Positions 24,101-33,329 of a stretch of 64,000 nt of DNA are shown in pieces. Position 1 is the first letter of the stretch, and each line of letters begins with the position of its first letter. Position numbers and translations under genes: made by a program. Below the pieces are notes generated by a model that had not been told where the DNA came from, did not search any database, and was given only the letters and a program-made list of their open reading frames with translations. The DNA is from Symsagittifera roscoffensis (taxonomy: Eukaryota; Xenacoelomorpha; Acoela; Convolutidae): positions 51,566,514-51,630,513 of the forward strand of contig NC_087070.1 of NCBI RefSeq assembly GCF_963678635.1, read 5' to 3'.

Positions 24101-24512
24101 TGCGATTGTGCAAAATACGACTCATCTTCAGACTTGAAGCTAAAACAATATATTACCGGTAACAATGTTTCTGGACTATAAAATATTATGTCACTTTTGG
24201 AAAATACAACATCAATTATTGCCAGCCTATTATAACATTGAGTATGATAACCACCAAATAGATATTAATACTAGAAACAAAAAATTATTTTTTGGCGACA
24301 GATACAATGGGCAATACATAGAAATTTCCTTCTTTAAAAATTCCGTCATAATCTGGAACAAACCAACAGATGATAAAGTCAACTTTAAAGACATAGTAAC
24401 ATACAGAAAAGCAAAGATAAAATTCAAGAATTTTTTTTTATTATTATTTAAAGAAGACCCCTCTGTGGCAACTGATGGTAAAGTTTCATGGAAAAGCTTC
24501 AAGTTTATATAA
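21156..24512 (+). pseudogene. LINE ORF2, endonuclease and reverse transcriptase
   Basis: N-terminal AP-endonuclease: LLLNCRSLARKRSDLKQLI, GFSETWFND and LILLGDYNLNYLN (21156-21689). A TAG at 21687 interrupts the frame, which then resumes in phase (DGKQSFDTFLRSYNLD) to about 22400. Phase changes follow near 22310-22400, near 22630 (where RPISITGALSKIFEKLL resumes) and in an A-run near 23230. RT motifs: CSLLDLSKAFDSIDH (motif A, 22836-22870), KGVPQGTVLGPLIFNLYI (motif B) and VQYADDTLLF (catalytic YADD, about 23103-23130). The C-terminal part (23918-24512) lies beyond the inserted DNA element. Normal family length is about 900-1000 residues, which this matches overall. Confidence 0.85.
23307..23799. 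mobile_element. Nonautonomous hAT-like DNA transposon (493 bp)
   Basis: Ends are inverted: the left begins CAGGGATATCGA, the right in reverse complement CAGGGATGTCGA, and the ATACTCGG stretch follows in both. An exact 8-bp target duplication, CTCCAGAT, flanks it (23299-23306 and 23800-23807). CAGGG termini with 8-bp duplications are the mark of the hAT superfamily. The interior is full of CGAATATCG-type subterminal motifs and has no transposase, so it is a MITE-class element. Its insertion postdates the LINE. Confidence 0.9.
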
Positions 24513-24660
24513 TAACATTTTTTTATCAACGACCTTGAAGCTCTCAGGTGAAAAATAATCATCGATAATTGTAATCGAGTTTGTTTTGTTTATTGTTATT
24601 GTAACTATGTGTATCTAATGATGTTATAATATTTTTATGAACTGATTGAAAAAAAAAACA

Positions 24661-25001
24661 GAAAACATTTGACATACACTTGTGTATTGAAATTAATTTC
24701 GATGTGCAATTAAAGTGTTTTTTTGTTAGTTGGTAAATTTCTTTCTTTTTTCAAATTGACTGGTAGTGCTAATGCGTCATACTTGGCGTGCGTCACTTAA
24801 GAAATTTTGTAGACTCAAAGTTTTACTCATTCAGTTTTTCCTAGTATCGTTATTGATCATGTTTTTGCTTGTATAATTTTTGTAATTTTTTTTTGTGTAA
24901 TTTGTTTCGTGTGCTTTTTGGCAAAGTGCTTTGATGAAAAGACTTTCTGTTTTCAATGAAGATGAATTAGTTATAAATGATGTCCTTGTTACAGAACTGA
25001 A
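24661..25001. other. RNASEK upstream region
   Basis: AT-rich, no repeat recognised. It must contain the 5' untranslated region and possibly the promoter of RNASEK. A TTGTTACAG just before the start codon (about 24985-24993) would suit a splice acceptor for an upstream non-coding exon, but I cannot confirm it. No TATA box stands out. Confidence 0.35.
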
Positions 25002-25166
25002 ATGGCAGGCCCAGTCTTCTGCTCTCCCTTTACCAGTTTCTTTTGTGCCTTCGTGGGATTGTGGGGAGTTATAATGCTGCCCTTAATGGGCGTATTTTTC
25101 TATCTTCATGCAGTAACTTTCTTCGAAGATATTAGCTATGAGGCGCAACCAAGCGAATTCGACAAG
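25002..25166 (+). CDS. RNASEK: Ribonuclease kappa, coding exon 1 (residues 1-55)
   Basis: RNASEK is a small two-pass membrane protein, described as an endoribonuclease and in animals associated with the V-ATPase and endocytic uptake. This exon encodes MAGPVFCSPFTSFFCAFVGL followed by WGVIMLPLMGVFFYLHAVTF and FEDISYEAQPSEFDK. The WGVIML.LG(I/V)FF.(V/L)HA signature and the following ED.S match the animal family. The first membrane segment spans about residues 10-38. The exon ends in AAG with donor GTAATA at 25167, phase 0. The protein totals 96 residues with exon 2, close to the usual 98. The start is the only ATG in frame before the family's conserved N-terminus. Confidence 0.93.
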
Positions 25167-25709
25167 GTAATATATGACGATTCTTCTTATGCAGACCTTC
25201 AAGCGTTATCAAATCGAGATATAGACTTTTTCATTTCATTGACTTGTTTAACAAAATCATTTGAATCATTCTAAAGCCTTGCAATCAGCAGTGTGGTTGC
25301 AACCAGGTTGTAGATTTTTTCAACCTTAAATAATTTCACAGAATGGTTAGTTAAGTAGGAATGGTAAACACGATCAATTTCTTGAAAATTTAAAAAAAAA
25401 GTTACCATTTTTTAGGCTCAGTAGTAACTATGTGGAGATCGTTTCGGGCAGTAATTATTTTTTCAAATAAACTCTGAAAAAATGTTTTTTTTTTGGATCC
25501 GTGGTTTTGTCTTAGTTTCCGTCCGTTCCTTGTCCGCTTTTTCATGTTATTTATATTCTCTGGTGGTTTGACGTGATTTAAATTTTGTTTTTTCGTTTTT
25601 TTTTCTGTTTTTGTTTTCTGTTTTTGTTATATCGGCTTAGTTAGCTTATATTGCCCTAAAAGTTTTAAAACCACTTCAAAGATCAAATTTGGTTTACTTC
25701 TCTTGCGAT
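25167..25709. other. RNASEK intron, start
   Basis: Non-coding. The last about 70 bp (25640-25709) are the left part of the host repeat into which the Polinton went. Confidence 0.5.
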
Positions 25710-25715
25710 AGCAAG
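25710..25715. repeat. Target site duplication, left, of the Polinton (AGCAAG)
   Basis: AGCAAG directly precedes the left terminus and recurs directly after the right terminus at 39779-39784. Six base pairs is the known length for Maverick/Polinton integration. Confidence 0.92.
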
Positions 25716-26263
25716 AGTAGTATGAGGGGCCGCCAGGGATCCTTAGGCGGGGGGGGGGGGGCAAAATCACCTAAAATAAGACGTGGGCGCCTAAGATCCG
25801 ACACCTAAGGGGTCCAAAATTATCTTGTAGTCAGCCGGCATTTTGCTGGTGGATTACAAGATCCTCACTTGAGGATCCAAATTTTTGGGTGGCCTCCCCC
25901 CTGAGGATTTTACCAAGAGTCATATACCCATGTAGCAAATTTCTAGATCCCTGGCGGATAATCAAAGTAGGATCCTTAAAAAATTTTTCACCCGATTTAT
26001 GTTTAGAAAAAAGCATAAATTAGCATTCTTTCGCCCTTTGGTACGTTCGACTTGGAATGCTGCCATACTTTTGGAGTGGGTAAAAAAACAAAGCAAGTTT
26101 AGCTTTGGCCAGCATAGTTTTAACGGTCTATTGAATGCTGTAGAGTATTTCCATGATTTAAATGTATTAACACTGAAACGTATGTAAACCATAATTACTC
26201 ACCATGGTTGCAATCCGGTTGCAGTCGTCGCTGTTACGTCTAGACGATAACGTAATAATAAAT
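25716..26263. repeat. Polinton terminal inverted repeat, left
   Basis: It matches 39220-39778 in reverse complement almost base for base. It includes a G-run (about 13 G at 25748-25761) that is about 25 C in the right repeat, and ends at the AATAATAAAT stretch. Frames on both strands (25831-26192) are repeat shadows. Confidence 0.93.
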
Positions 26264-26990
26264 ATAAATCATGCCAAAACTGATCATGTCCCAGCCAATT
26301 ATGTTTTGGAAATGCACTATGATTTTGATGATGATAATAAACCGAGTGTCTATACAGGTTATACACGATATGAAATTTATTATTGTTCAGATGCTTAATT
26401 AATTTATATATTTATTCTGCAAGTTCGAGGGTGAGAGAAAGCGGCAGGGAAATTGAAATGAATGACACAGTAGTTGACGAGACTGATGGAACTATAGTTC
26501 CCGATTTTGTGTATGACGAAAATAATACGGAAAAAAATCATGGAAATTTTGCAATAATGTGACTGTACCACGGTCTGAAGTAGTTTTCATGTCACAAATG
26601 GTGTTAATTCTGATTTTATTGACTTTTTGTATCTTTAAACTTTCATTAACGCAGTTAACTTGTGAACAAACCTCTGTTTGGTTCTCAATATTATCGGGTT
26701 TAGTTGGTTATGTATTACCAAATCCAAGAATATGAATAAAGTTATTGATACATCTACGAGACTTTTTTTGGCCATCGTGGGCCCCTCGGGTTCTGGAAAA
26801 ACAGAGCTGATATTCAAATTGTTGAAAGGAAAAACATTTTATCCCAAATTTCAAAGAGCCATATACTTTTACAAAGAGATTCAGCCTATTTATAGTGAAA
26901 AATCCAATACTCACAGCATTGATCTAACTTTCATAAAATTCAGTGGCTTTGACAGTTTGCGAAACCTTGGATTTCTCGGCTCACATCCCA
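26264..26990 (+). mobile_element. Second, diverged copy of the Polinton right-end gene block (ATPase side), inverted
   Basis: Translated pieces copy, in order, three genes of the main element at 36780-37380 on the other strand: PANYVLEM ... YTRYEIYYCS, then VPDFVYDENN and a hydrophobic segment, then the start of an ATPase (STRLFLAIVGPSGSGKTELI, Walker A GPSGSGKT). The match begins just inside the left inverted repeat (CATGC.AAAACTGA) and ends in the ATPase near 26960. At the nucleotide level it is clearly more diverged than the two terminal repeats. Fossil, broken in several places. Confidence 0.85.
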
Positions 26991-27329
26991 TGCTGGCAGA
27001 CCGTGTTCGGTTCGCATGTGCGCAGCATATGCGCGATCATTTTGGAACACATTCATGTCGTAGAGACAAATTCTTCTTTCTTCCGTTTCATCGATTGTTT
27101 TGTGACGCTCCACTACATGTTCCCAAATGACACGAAGTGACTTATCCTCTAGTTCACAGTGACCACGGATGTAGTCAGTTTTGACAGGATCAATCTTGTG
27201 AACAGCCATTAGATGTTTTTTGAGGCTTCGCTGGTCGTCGGCGTGAACAGCCATTAGATGTTTTGTGAACAGCCAATCTTGTGAACAGCCATTAGATGTT
27301 TTTTGAGGCTTCGCCGGTTTTTTAGACAT
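26940..27329 (-). CDS. Zinc-finger-like protein of the Polinton, unidentified
   Basis: 129 codons. Four H-x4-H pairs recur (HLMAVH twice, HVVERH, HMRTEH), the spacing of the histidine end of a C2H2 finger; cysteines at the expected places are few. The first part is duplicated by a roughly 45-bp direct repeat (AACAGCCATTAGATGTTTT, at 27203, 27248 and 27292). It overlaps the end of the ATPase fragment in antisense, which is unusual. C2H2-type proteins are known from some Polintons, but this assignment is tentative. Confidence 0.4.
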   Translation of the reverse strand: MSKKPAKPQKTSNGCSQDWLFTKHLMAVHADDQRSLKKHLMAVHKIDPVKTDYIRGHCELEDKSLRVIWEHVVERHKTIDETEERRICLYDMNVFQNDRAYAAHMRTEHGLPAWDVSREIQGFANCQSH

Positions 27330-27339
27330 TGCGAGGTTG

Positions 27340-29100
27340 TTTGTTGAGAATTTTGATATTTCGGAAATCTAGGTTCAAATAAAGCAGATACTGGTTTACA
27401 AGTCAAAAGAGTTCGGGTGATTTTCCGTTTGTTTTACGACTGTGATTAAATCTGTTTAGATTTTCAAACTTTTTCTATCATTTGCTTAATTGCCAAACTA
27501 GGAGTGGTTTCCTAAGGTGGAGCTTAGATAAATAAAATCGAGAGGGTGCGCCCAAATTGCACACAGATACATCAAAGAAAACAACTTAAGCTCATTTTGT
27601 AAACCTACAAAATAGTCTCATAAATCAACCAAATTTTCTGAATTAACCACAAAGTTCCTAAATAAGTTTTGTAGCTTCAAACAATTCATCGGCACTCAAT
27701 TCAAAAAGACCTCACCCGAGTAGACCTAAGCCCAGAAGAGTGAAATGAAAGCCTTACACCGAATGTAGTTAATCATCAATTGAGCTGTAAAAATAGCTCA
27801 GACTAGGAATGGAAGAATGCAACTCCAAGGTGATCAAAAAAAGGCGCTACTGTAATTGAAAGGCGGTTTTTTGTTTAAGAATAAAAAAAGGATCAAATCT
27901 GAAATCAAAATTTTTGATTGAATTGCAAATTTTGTTGTTGTTGTAATTGATAAATTTGTTAGTTTTTATTAGTCGCTCAAGTTAAAAATGAAAACTGGAG
28001 CTCTTGTTTTCAAGCTAGTGACGAACTTCAAAGAAGTGATAAAGCTTCATATCATAAATTTTTTAAAAATTAAATAATGGGATTTTTTCATGTCAAACTT
28101 CTGAAAATCGAAAAAACCAAACAGTTCAATTTATTCTTTTTTGATTTTTTATGTTTTTATTAAATTCATTCCGCGTATATGTTCACTGATTCAGGTATCT
28201 GTTGGGTCCTTTGCGGTGTTTCAGCTTTTACTTTTAGAGGGTGTTGAGGACCATTGGCTCAGTGGATATGCAGTCCTTTCAAAAACCACCAAATATCTAT
28301 TTAAACATGGCGGCCTAGACTCAAAAACGGCGGCTACGCCTTGTTTTCGACCCCGCTGAGTCTAAAAAAATTGGTTTCATCCATTTCTGAGCACGCCTTC
28401 ATAGTGAACGACACTTAGCCAACGATGAATTTTAACGAATTTCGATTATCTCAAAAATTACATTTCAAAAAGCTTTGTATCAAGGCACTGCGGGTTTCAT
28501 CATCCGTAATACCATTATAGCAACAGTATGAGACAAAGTTGCAGTTCAAGAAATCAATTTTTGACAAAAAAACTAAAAACGAAATTTTGCATATTTTTTC
28601 TGGTTTCGGTTTTAACAGAAATAACATGTTAAGTGTTGGATATACAGGTAAACTTTCATTAGCTTAGTTGATCACCTACTACCCGTCGAAAACAGAGGAT
28701 AATTTTTGATATCAGTCTTTGTTTTTAAACAAATTTTTGAAATTCTTAACTTTTTTTTTCAAAAACAAAAAATTTTTCAAAATTGGTTTCTTTTTGTTTA
28801 GTTTTATTCGTTCAAAGATTTCTGAAAAAAATTACAGAGCAAACTTTAAATTAGAAAAAATCAGAAAGAAAACATAAACAAAGATTCAGCCACAATAATT
28901 AAAAAAACTTAAATAATAAACCCCCAAACTGGTGCACTCTCGGTGGAAACAAAGTTTTTTTTTGAGTTTTCAGAGATCTCCAAATTGCATTTTGCGTTTT
29001 TTCGGCGCAAAGCAAGCATTGATAGGCGGCGTCTCAGCTACTAAGTTTCGTGCAGTAGGACTTTGACTGCCGGAAGAAGAAGCAGAAGAAGTGTGCTGCT
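27340..29100. other. Polinton interior without recognised genes
   Basis: About 1.75 kb of AT-rich sequence where a DNA polymerase B gene would be expected in an autonomous element. No frame longer than 75 codons and no polymerase motif were seen. A small inverted repeat at 28317-28363 (TAGACTCA ... TGAGTCTA) can form a hairpin. Confidence 0.5.
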
Positions 29101-29104
29101 GCTG

Positions 29105-29637
29105 TTATTGAGTGATTGAAAAAATATCCGGTTTTATTGGGGTTTTGGGCGTCTGCTGGTCCTCATCTTTTTTCTCTGTTGAATCTAGTGATTCAATCGA
29201 CTCAATGTTCCAGTAGGTTTCTCGCTCTGCTAAATCTCTAATGGATCCTTCCTGACTTTCGTAGAAGGGGATCGATTGGCAATCGTAGCTAAACAGTATT
29301 TTTCTCGGTGAACGATCAAGGCAAGTAGGGTCTTGAATATCTGTGCGCTTTAGCGCAGGATACGATTCAGTCACACAACAACTCTCGTAGACCTGTTTCT
29401 GCTTTGTATGAGGATACCAATTTGATCTAGCAAATAATTGGGTAACATCATATGGTTTTTAGTGACCCATTCATCGAATTCTCTGCTTCCTGGATCAAGA
29501 TCGTTCAAAGTACTTGCTTTTCGATGACGCATTTTCCGTTCCTGTTGAACCACTACGATAGAATCTCTGGTATAAATTTGGTATAATATAGCTCTTTCAA
29601 GAGAATTAATTGAAATGATTTGCTGTGGAGTTGCCAT
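29105..29637 (-). CDS. Two adjoining small Polinton proteins, unidentified
   Basis: Upstream frame 29371-29637 (88 residues, MATPQQIISINSLERAILYQ) and downstream frame 29105-29374 (89 residues, MTESYPALKRTDIQDPTCLD) overlap by 4 bp, as coupled viral-type genes often do. The second is acidic at its end (STEKKDEDQQTPKTP). I do not recognise either. Whether they are one decayed gene or two genes is not clear. Confidence 0.4.
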
Positions 29638-30157
29638 CGTTGAAAATTTTGTTTTGTTTGATTTTGAGAGATTTAATAAAAATAGTGAGTAGATTTAGTT
29701 TGACGTACCACTTTTAGTTTTTTTATTGCTGGTGGTCTAAGATTTAGCCAATTACCATAAATCTGGTTTTGTAAAATTTTAATATGTTTTCAGGGCTTTT
29801 GCAATTAAAGTAGAAATGTGAACGCTTTGAAAGACTATACTTCAAAGAAACAGCGTGGCGCCTTTTCATGATACCCTAAGCACAAAATGACAGAAGTTTT
29901 ACACTTCAAAGAGATAACATGCATGCCGCCAGGGTAAAAACGTTGAGATTTTTGAGCTAAAACGGGAATTAGCCAGACAGATTTGACATGTATAACTTAA
30001 ACTCATAAATTTCCACTGCAAACAAATTAAAAGTCCCCAATGAAGCTTAAGGTATACCGTAAAAGAAGTCGCCCGAGTTAAGCTATTCACCGGCTGGGTA
30101 ACATTCTTAAATTGTCTCTTGACTGATACGGTTGAATAAAATTACCGCTAACCAACT

Positions 30158-30562
30158 ATGTACACGCTTGAAAGTGATACTAACTTTTTTGATGACTTTC
30201 GTGATATTTCTTCAGGAGAAAAACGTATAGTCAGAGTTGGAACAAAAACATTTGAAAAAACAGGTACGTATATTACACTAAAATTGTATAAGAAAACTGA
30301 GGAAGAGGTGTTCAAAATGTATCAAGCAGTTACTTTGACGACGAAAGAATTTGATTTTTTAGCAGATAATTATTCAAAAGTAAAAAAAATGATCAAAGCA
30401 CCAACTGGTGAAAAGATTTCAACTTCCACAACAGGAAACGATAAACCTCAAAAACGACGATACAAATCAAAACGATCGGATTACTCCGAAAAAGACTGTA
30501 ACAGTGAAAACGGAGACGATGATGAAGAAGATTATTCCAACAAAAAATGTCGAGTGGCTTGA
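30158..30562 (+). CDS. PC4-like (SUB1-type) ssDNA-binding protein in the Polinton
   Basis: 134 residues, uninterrupted. Residues about 20-85 read SGEKRIVRVGTKTFEKTGTY, ITLKLYKKTEEEVFKMYQAV and TLTTKEFDFLADNYSKVKKM. This follows the order of the PC4 fold: basic strand, G-x-Y-I, charged strand, then (I/T)LT..E...L.......V. PC4 proteins bind single-stranded DNA and modulate transcription. The tail is lysine/arginine rich then acidic (NGDDDEEDY). It is one of only two genes on the + strand in the body of the element. The similarity is recognised by eye, so it may turn out to be another beta-rich DNA-binding protein. Confidence 0.5.
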   Translation: MYTLESDTNFFDDFRDISSGEKRIVRVGTKTFEKTGTYITLKLYKKTEEEVFKMYQAVTLTTKEFDFLADNYSKVKKMIKAPTGEKISTSTTGNDKPQKRRYKSKRSDYSEKDCNSENGDDDEEDYSNKKCRVA

Positions 30563-30608
30563 GTAAATTGAAAAAAAAAACAGTTTCATTTATTAATTAT
30601 CAGAATGG

Positions 30609-31238
30609 TTGAAGCAATGTATGAACAATCGCCGGAATACTTTAAACAATTTGGGAAAAACTTTAAATTTTTTTCTGAACAATGAACCCGACGCCTCACA
30701 ACTCCCTCTAAATACAAATTTTGCATTTGCAACCCACTCAATTCAGAACGAGTCTTGCGCCCAATTGCTCGACAATGACCATCCCCACATCCATGTTCTC
30801 ATCGAGTTAACAAAAGATTGTGTCGACGTAGTGAACAAGATGACCTCAACCACTTTCGTTGTACCTTGTCTACTCTCATCTTTCAAGCATCTAATATTGG
30901 GTTGCAGTAAACTTCACCTATCGGGACCCCTGATGGAAAAATTAAAAATTGCTGTCAACTACAACAATTCTATTAACAACTCAACTGACATTGGCAGTGC
31001 TCCTCTACGAAGAAGATTGCCACAAGTTTGCTTTGCTTCACAAACTCGATCCATTCAAACTCAAACTGATTTAATCACTAATGTAACAATTGAACGCTTC
31101 ATTAATATTTTGAATGGTGACAATGCCGCCGAGTTTTCTAAAATTATTGATATTATTCTGAGTGGGTATGGTCGTTTAGAGATTGATTCACAAACTTTGT
31201 TTGTTAAATTTATTATGGAAAAGAAATTCAAATTTTAA
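30609..31238 (+). CDS. Unidentified Polinton protein, 209 residues
   Basis: Uninterrupted frame just 46 bp after the PC4-like gene and in the same direction, so the two may be co-transcribed. No motif recognised. It has mixed helical stretches (HIHVLIELTKDCVDVVNKMT) and an F-K-F C-terminus. The frame may begin slightly downstream, at the methionine at residue 1 (30609) or later; nothing decides. The gene converges with the capsid operon from the right. Confidence 0.4.
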   Translation: MKQCMNNRRNTLNNLGKTLNFFLNNEPDASQLPLNTNFAFATHSIQNESCAQLLDNDHPHIHVLIELTKDCVDVVNKMTSTTFVVPCLLSSFKHLILGCSKLHLSGPLMEKLKIAVNYNNSINNSTDIGSAPLRRRLPQVCFASQTRSIQTQTDLITNVTIERFINILNGDNAAEFSKIIDIILSGYGRLEIDSQTLFVKFIMEKKFKF

Positions 31239-31299
31239 TAATCTGTTTTCCTTTTGTTTTTTTAATCAAACCCTAAAAAAAACTGACTACACCAGCGAG

Positions 31300-31336
31300 A
31301 GGCGTTCCCGAGGAGCGTAGCGATCCACGCCTCAAA
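31300..31336. terminator. GAGGCGT/ACGCCTC hairpin between convergent Polinton genes
   Basis: GAGGCGTTCC ... GGATCCACGCCTC-type inverted repeat sits between the + strand gene ending at 31238 and the - strand capsid gene ending near 31490. The location suits an mRNA 3' end signal or shared terminator, but that role is inferred. Confidence 0.3.
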
Positions 31337-31489
31337 ATTTTTTTGGGACTCGATATAAAAAATTTCCAGGAGACTTTTGAATTTTGATTGTTTTTTTTTG
31401 TTAACAAGGTTGCTCTAGAACCCCCCTGACTTAGATATTGGAATAAAAAAGTTTAAAAAAATATATGTAAATTAAATCACTTCATAACA

Positions 31490-32985
31490 TCAAATCAATT
31501 ATATCAACATATGTTTTGCAAATNNNNNNNNNNNNNNNNNNNNNNNNNNNNNNNNNNNNNNNNNNNNNNNNNNNNNNNNNNNNNNNNNNNNNNNNNNNNN
31601 NNNNNNNNNNNNNNNNNNNNNNNNNNNNNNNNNNNNNNNNNNNNNNNNNNNNNNNNNNNNNNNNNNNNNNNNNNNNNNNNNNNNNNNNNNNNNNNNNNNN
31701 NNNNNNNNNNNNNNNNNNNNNNNTATTGTGCAATTGGTCAATTCAGGATGAATAAAGTCATGTGAAGCCTCCTGAGTAGATGTGAGATCAAATGCCATAA
31801 TATAATGATTGCTATAATTAGCCAGACTGATTCCATGACTATTGTTGAAAACAAAATCCAGAGCTTCCAATGTGTTATAGTAAATTCTTTTGTTATCAGT
31901 TGTAGATCTTGGAGTACCTGCAACAGGTAGCCCGTTTCTGTACACAATGATTTCATTCAATCTGAATTTTTGGTAATGAAAAGGATTTGATCTATTTGTG
32001 CCCAAGTAAGCCTCATTTGTACTCATTGCCACAAACATTCTTCGTACTGGCTCTTTCGCGAAAACATCCTCTTGACGCCAGCTTTGTACTCCGTAGTGGC
32101 CAGAAATGTTTGTGGTAGGACTTCAATATAATTATAAATTGCTGGGCTTTTCAGCAGCGTTTTTTCTATCGATGACAACACAGTCTGTCACTGTCATTTT
32201 TCGCACATATAAGTTAGCTTCAGTGATTTGAACTTGGTAATGTTTACCATTGTCCTCTGAGATAACAACAAAGTCGTTAGGAGAACGTCTCAGAGAAAGA
32301 CGGGCAGTGACACCACTAATTAAATGCTTGTCACAATACAAGAAGTCACATGCTATTTTACCAAACAACCTCAACTCGGCCGAAGCTGCTACAAGACGTT
32401 TACGTTCTGCAACATCAACAGCTCTCCCAGCCGTACCATCCACATTTGCTGGATTATCCTCATAAAAATAGTTTTGGCAAGCAAGCCAAGTTTTTTTTGC
32501 GTCAATACCGTGAGAAAATTCAGTTTCAATAAAACTTTTATGTGCAAAATTAGCATTGGTTGTTGAGATTTTTTCGCCATTTAAAGACAGCGTGCATTCG
32601 GAAAACAAAGATGAAAATGGATTATTGACCAAATATGGTGTGTCGCTTAGTCCCGCATCGGTAGCATGATTCGTACAACATTTCCGTTGTTTTGAACAAC
32701 TCTCAGCACTAATTCAAGACGAGTGCGTTGAAGATCAATGAAGTTGTTTCGATCTCCCAAAACTTCAAACTCAAGCATAGGACCATCAGGCGAGTAGGAT
32801 GGTCCAATTTTTTGGGTAAAAGCATTTTCAAAGGTTACAAGTAGAGGAGGTTTTTCAAAAAAATCTAGAGAACTGTGGGTCGCTTCAGTTGGTATCAAAT
32901 TAGAAATCATTTCGCACTCTGGTGAAGAAATTAGAGCGACTTCTTGGTAGAGTTCGTTTCTTTGAAATGGTACCGCTGGTTTTTC
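31490..32985 (-). pseudogene. Polinton major capsid protein (double jelly-roll), fossil
   Basis: Reading frames 32647-32910, 32132-32632 and 31499-32038 together have the layout of a Polinton major capsid protein: LDFFEKPPLLVTFENAF and LEFEVLGDRNNFIDLQRTRL, then VNNPFSSLFSECTLSLNGEK and FIETEFSHGIDAKKTW, then RLNEIIVYRNGLPVAG in the second barrel. Its 3' end is covered by the 200-base gap. About two breaks. Confidence 0.8.
31524..31723. other. Assembly gap (200 N)
   Basis: Run of N. It falls in the C-terminal end of the Polinton major capsid gene, so that end cannot be read. Confidence 0.98.
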
Positions 32986-32997
32986 TTCTGATTCTCT

Positions 32998-33315
32998 TCA
33001 CTGAAGTCTTCCTCTTCTTGATCTTGCGAGCAGATTTTTTCCGCTTCCAACTTGTTTTTTTATCGTATTCTTGACTGTACTTTTCAAAGCTTGCTTGGGC
33101 GTTTTTTTCTTAGTGGCTATATTAATAAGCTCCGGAGCAGCTTGGACAAGCAACTCTTTTCCGATTCGTTTTGCAGCAGGTATTATAAATTTTCGAGCTA
33201 AAGGAAGTGCAACTCTTCCAATTCCCATTGCCAAGGCACCAAAGCCACTGCCTCGTTGTCTGTAGTGCCCTGAGAAGTGCGGCATAGTCGCTTGATTATT
33301 GTAATACGCATCCAT
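32998..33315 (-). CDS. Small basic Polinton virion-type protein
   Basis: From ATG at 33315, 105 residues, MDAYYNNQATMPHFSGHYRQ, then a glycine-rich GSGFGALAMGIGRV, hydrophobic-basic LARKFIIPAAKRIGKELLVQ and basic tail SGKNLLARSRRGRLQ. The start MDxYY, G-rich centre and K/R-rich end recur in small proteins next to the penton gene in other Polintons and recall adenoviral core or cement peptides. Start chosen over an upstream GTG because of that match. No break visible. Confidence 0.6.
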   Translation of the reverse strand: MDAYYNNQATMPHFSGHYRQRGSGFGALAMGIGRVALPLARKFIIPAAKRIGKELLVQAAPELINIATKKKTPKQALKSTVKNTIKKQVGSGKNLLARSRRGRLQ

Positions 33316-33329
33316 ATTTAATACCAGCA

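Larger units (their letters stand above)
19766..24660 (+). mobile_element. L2/CR1-type LINE, near full length, decayed
   Basis: ORF1 (19766-20793), a 0.36-kb spacer, ORF2 (21156-24512) and an A-rich 3' end near 24650. The order and the SGNH-like ORF1 fit the CR1/L2 group of non-LTR retrotransposons. It is dead: ORF1 has one or two frame changes, and ORF2 has one stop and three frame changes, plus a 493-bp DNA element inserted in the RT C-terminal region. The 3' end lies about 340 bp upstream of the RNASEK start codon. Confidence 0.85.

Noticed and set aside
25831-26192. Matching frames in both Polinton terminal repeats (61-120 residues, both strands)
   Set aside because: They occur in both inverted repeats without a start or homology and overlap on both strands, as expected for the repeat itself.
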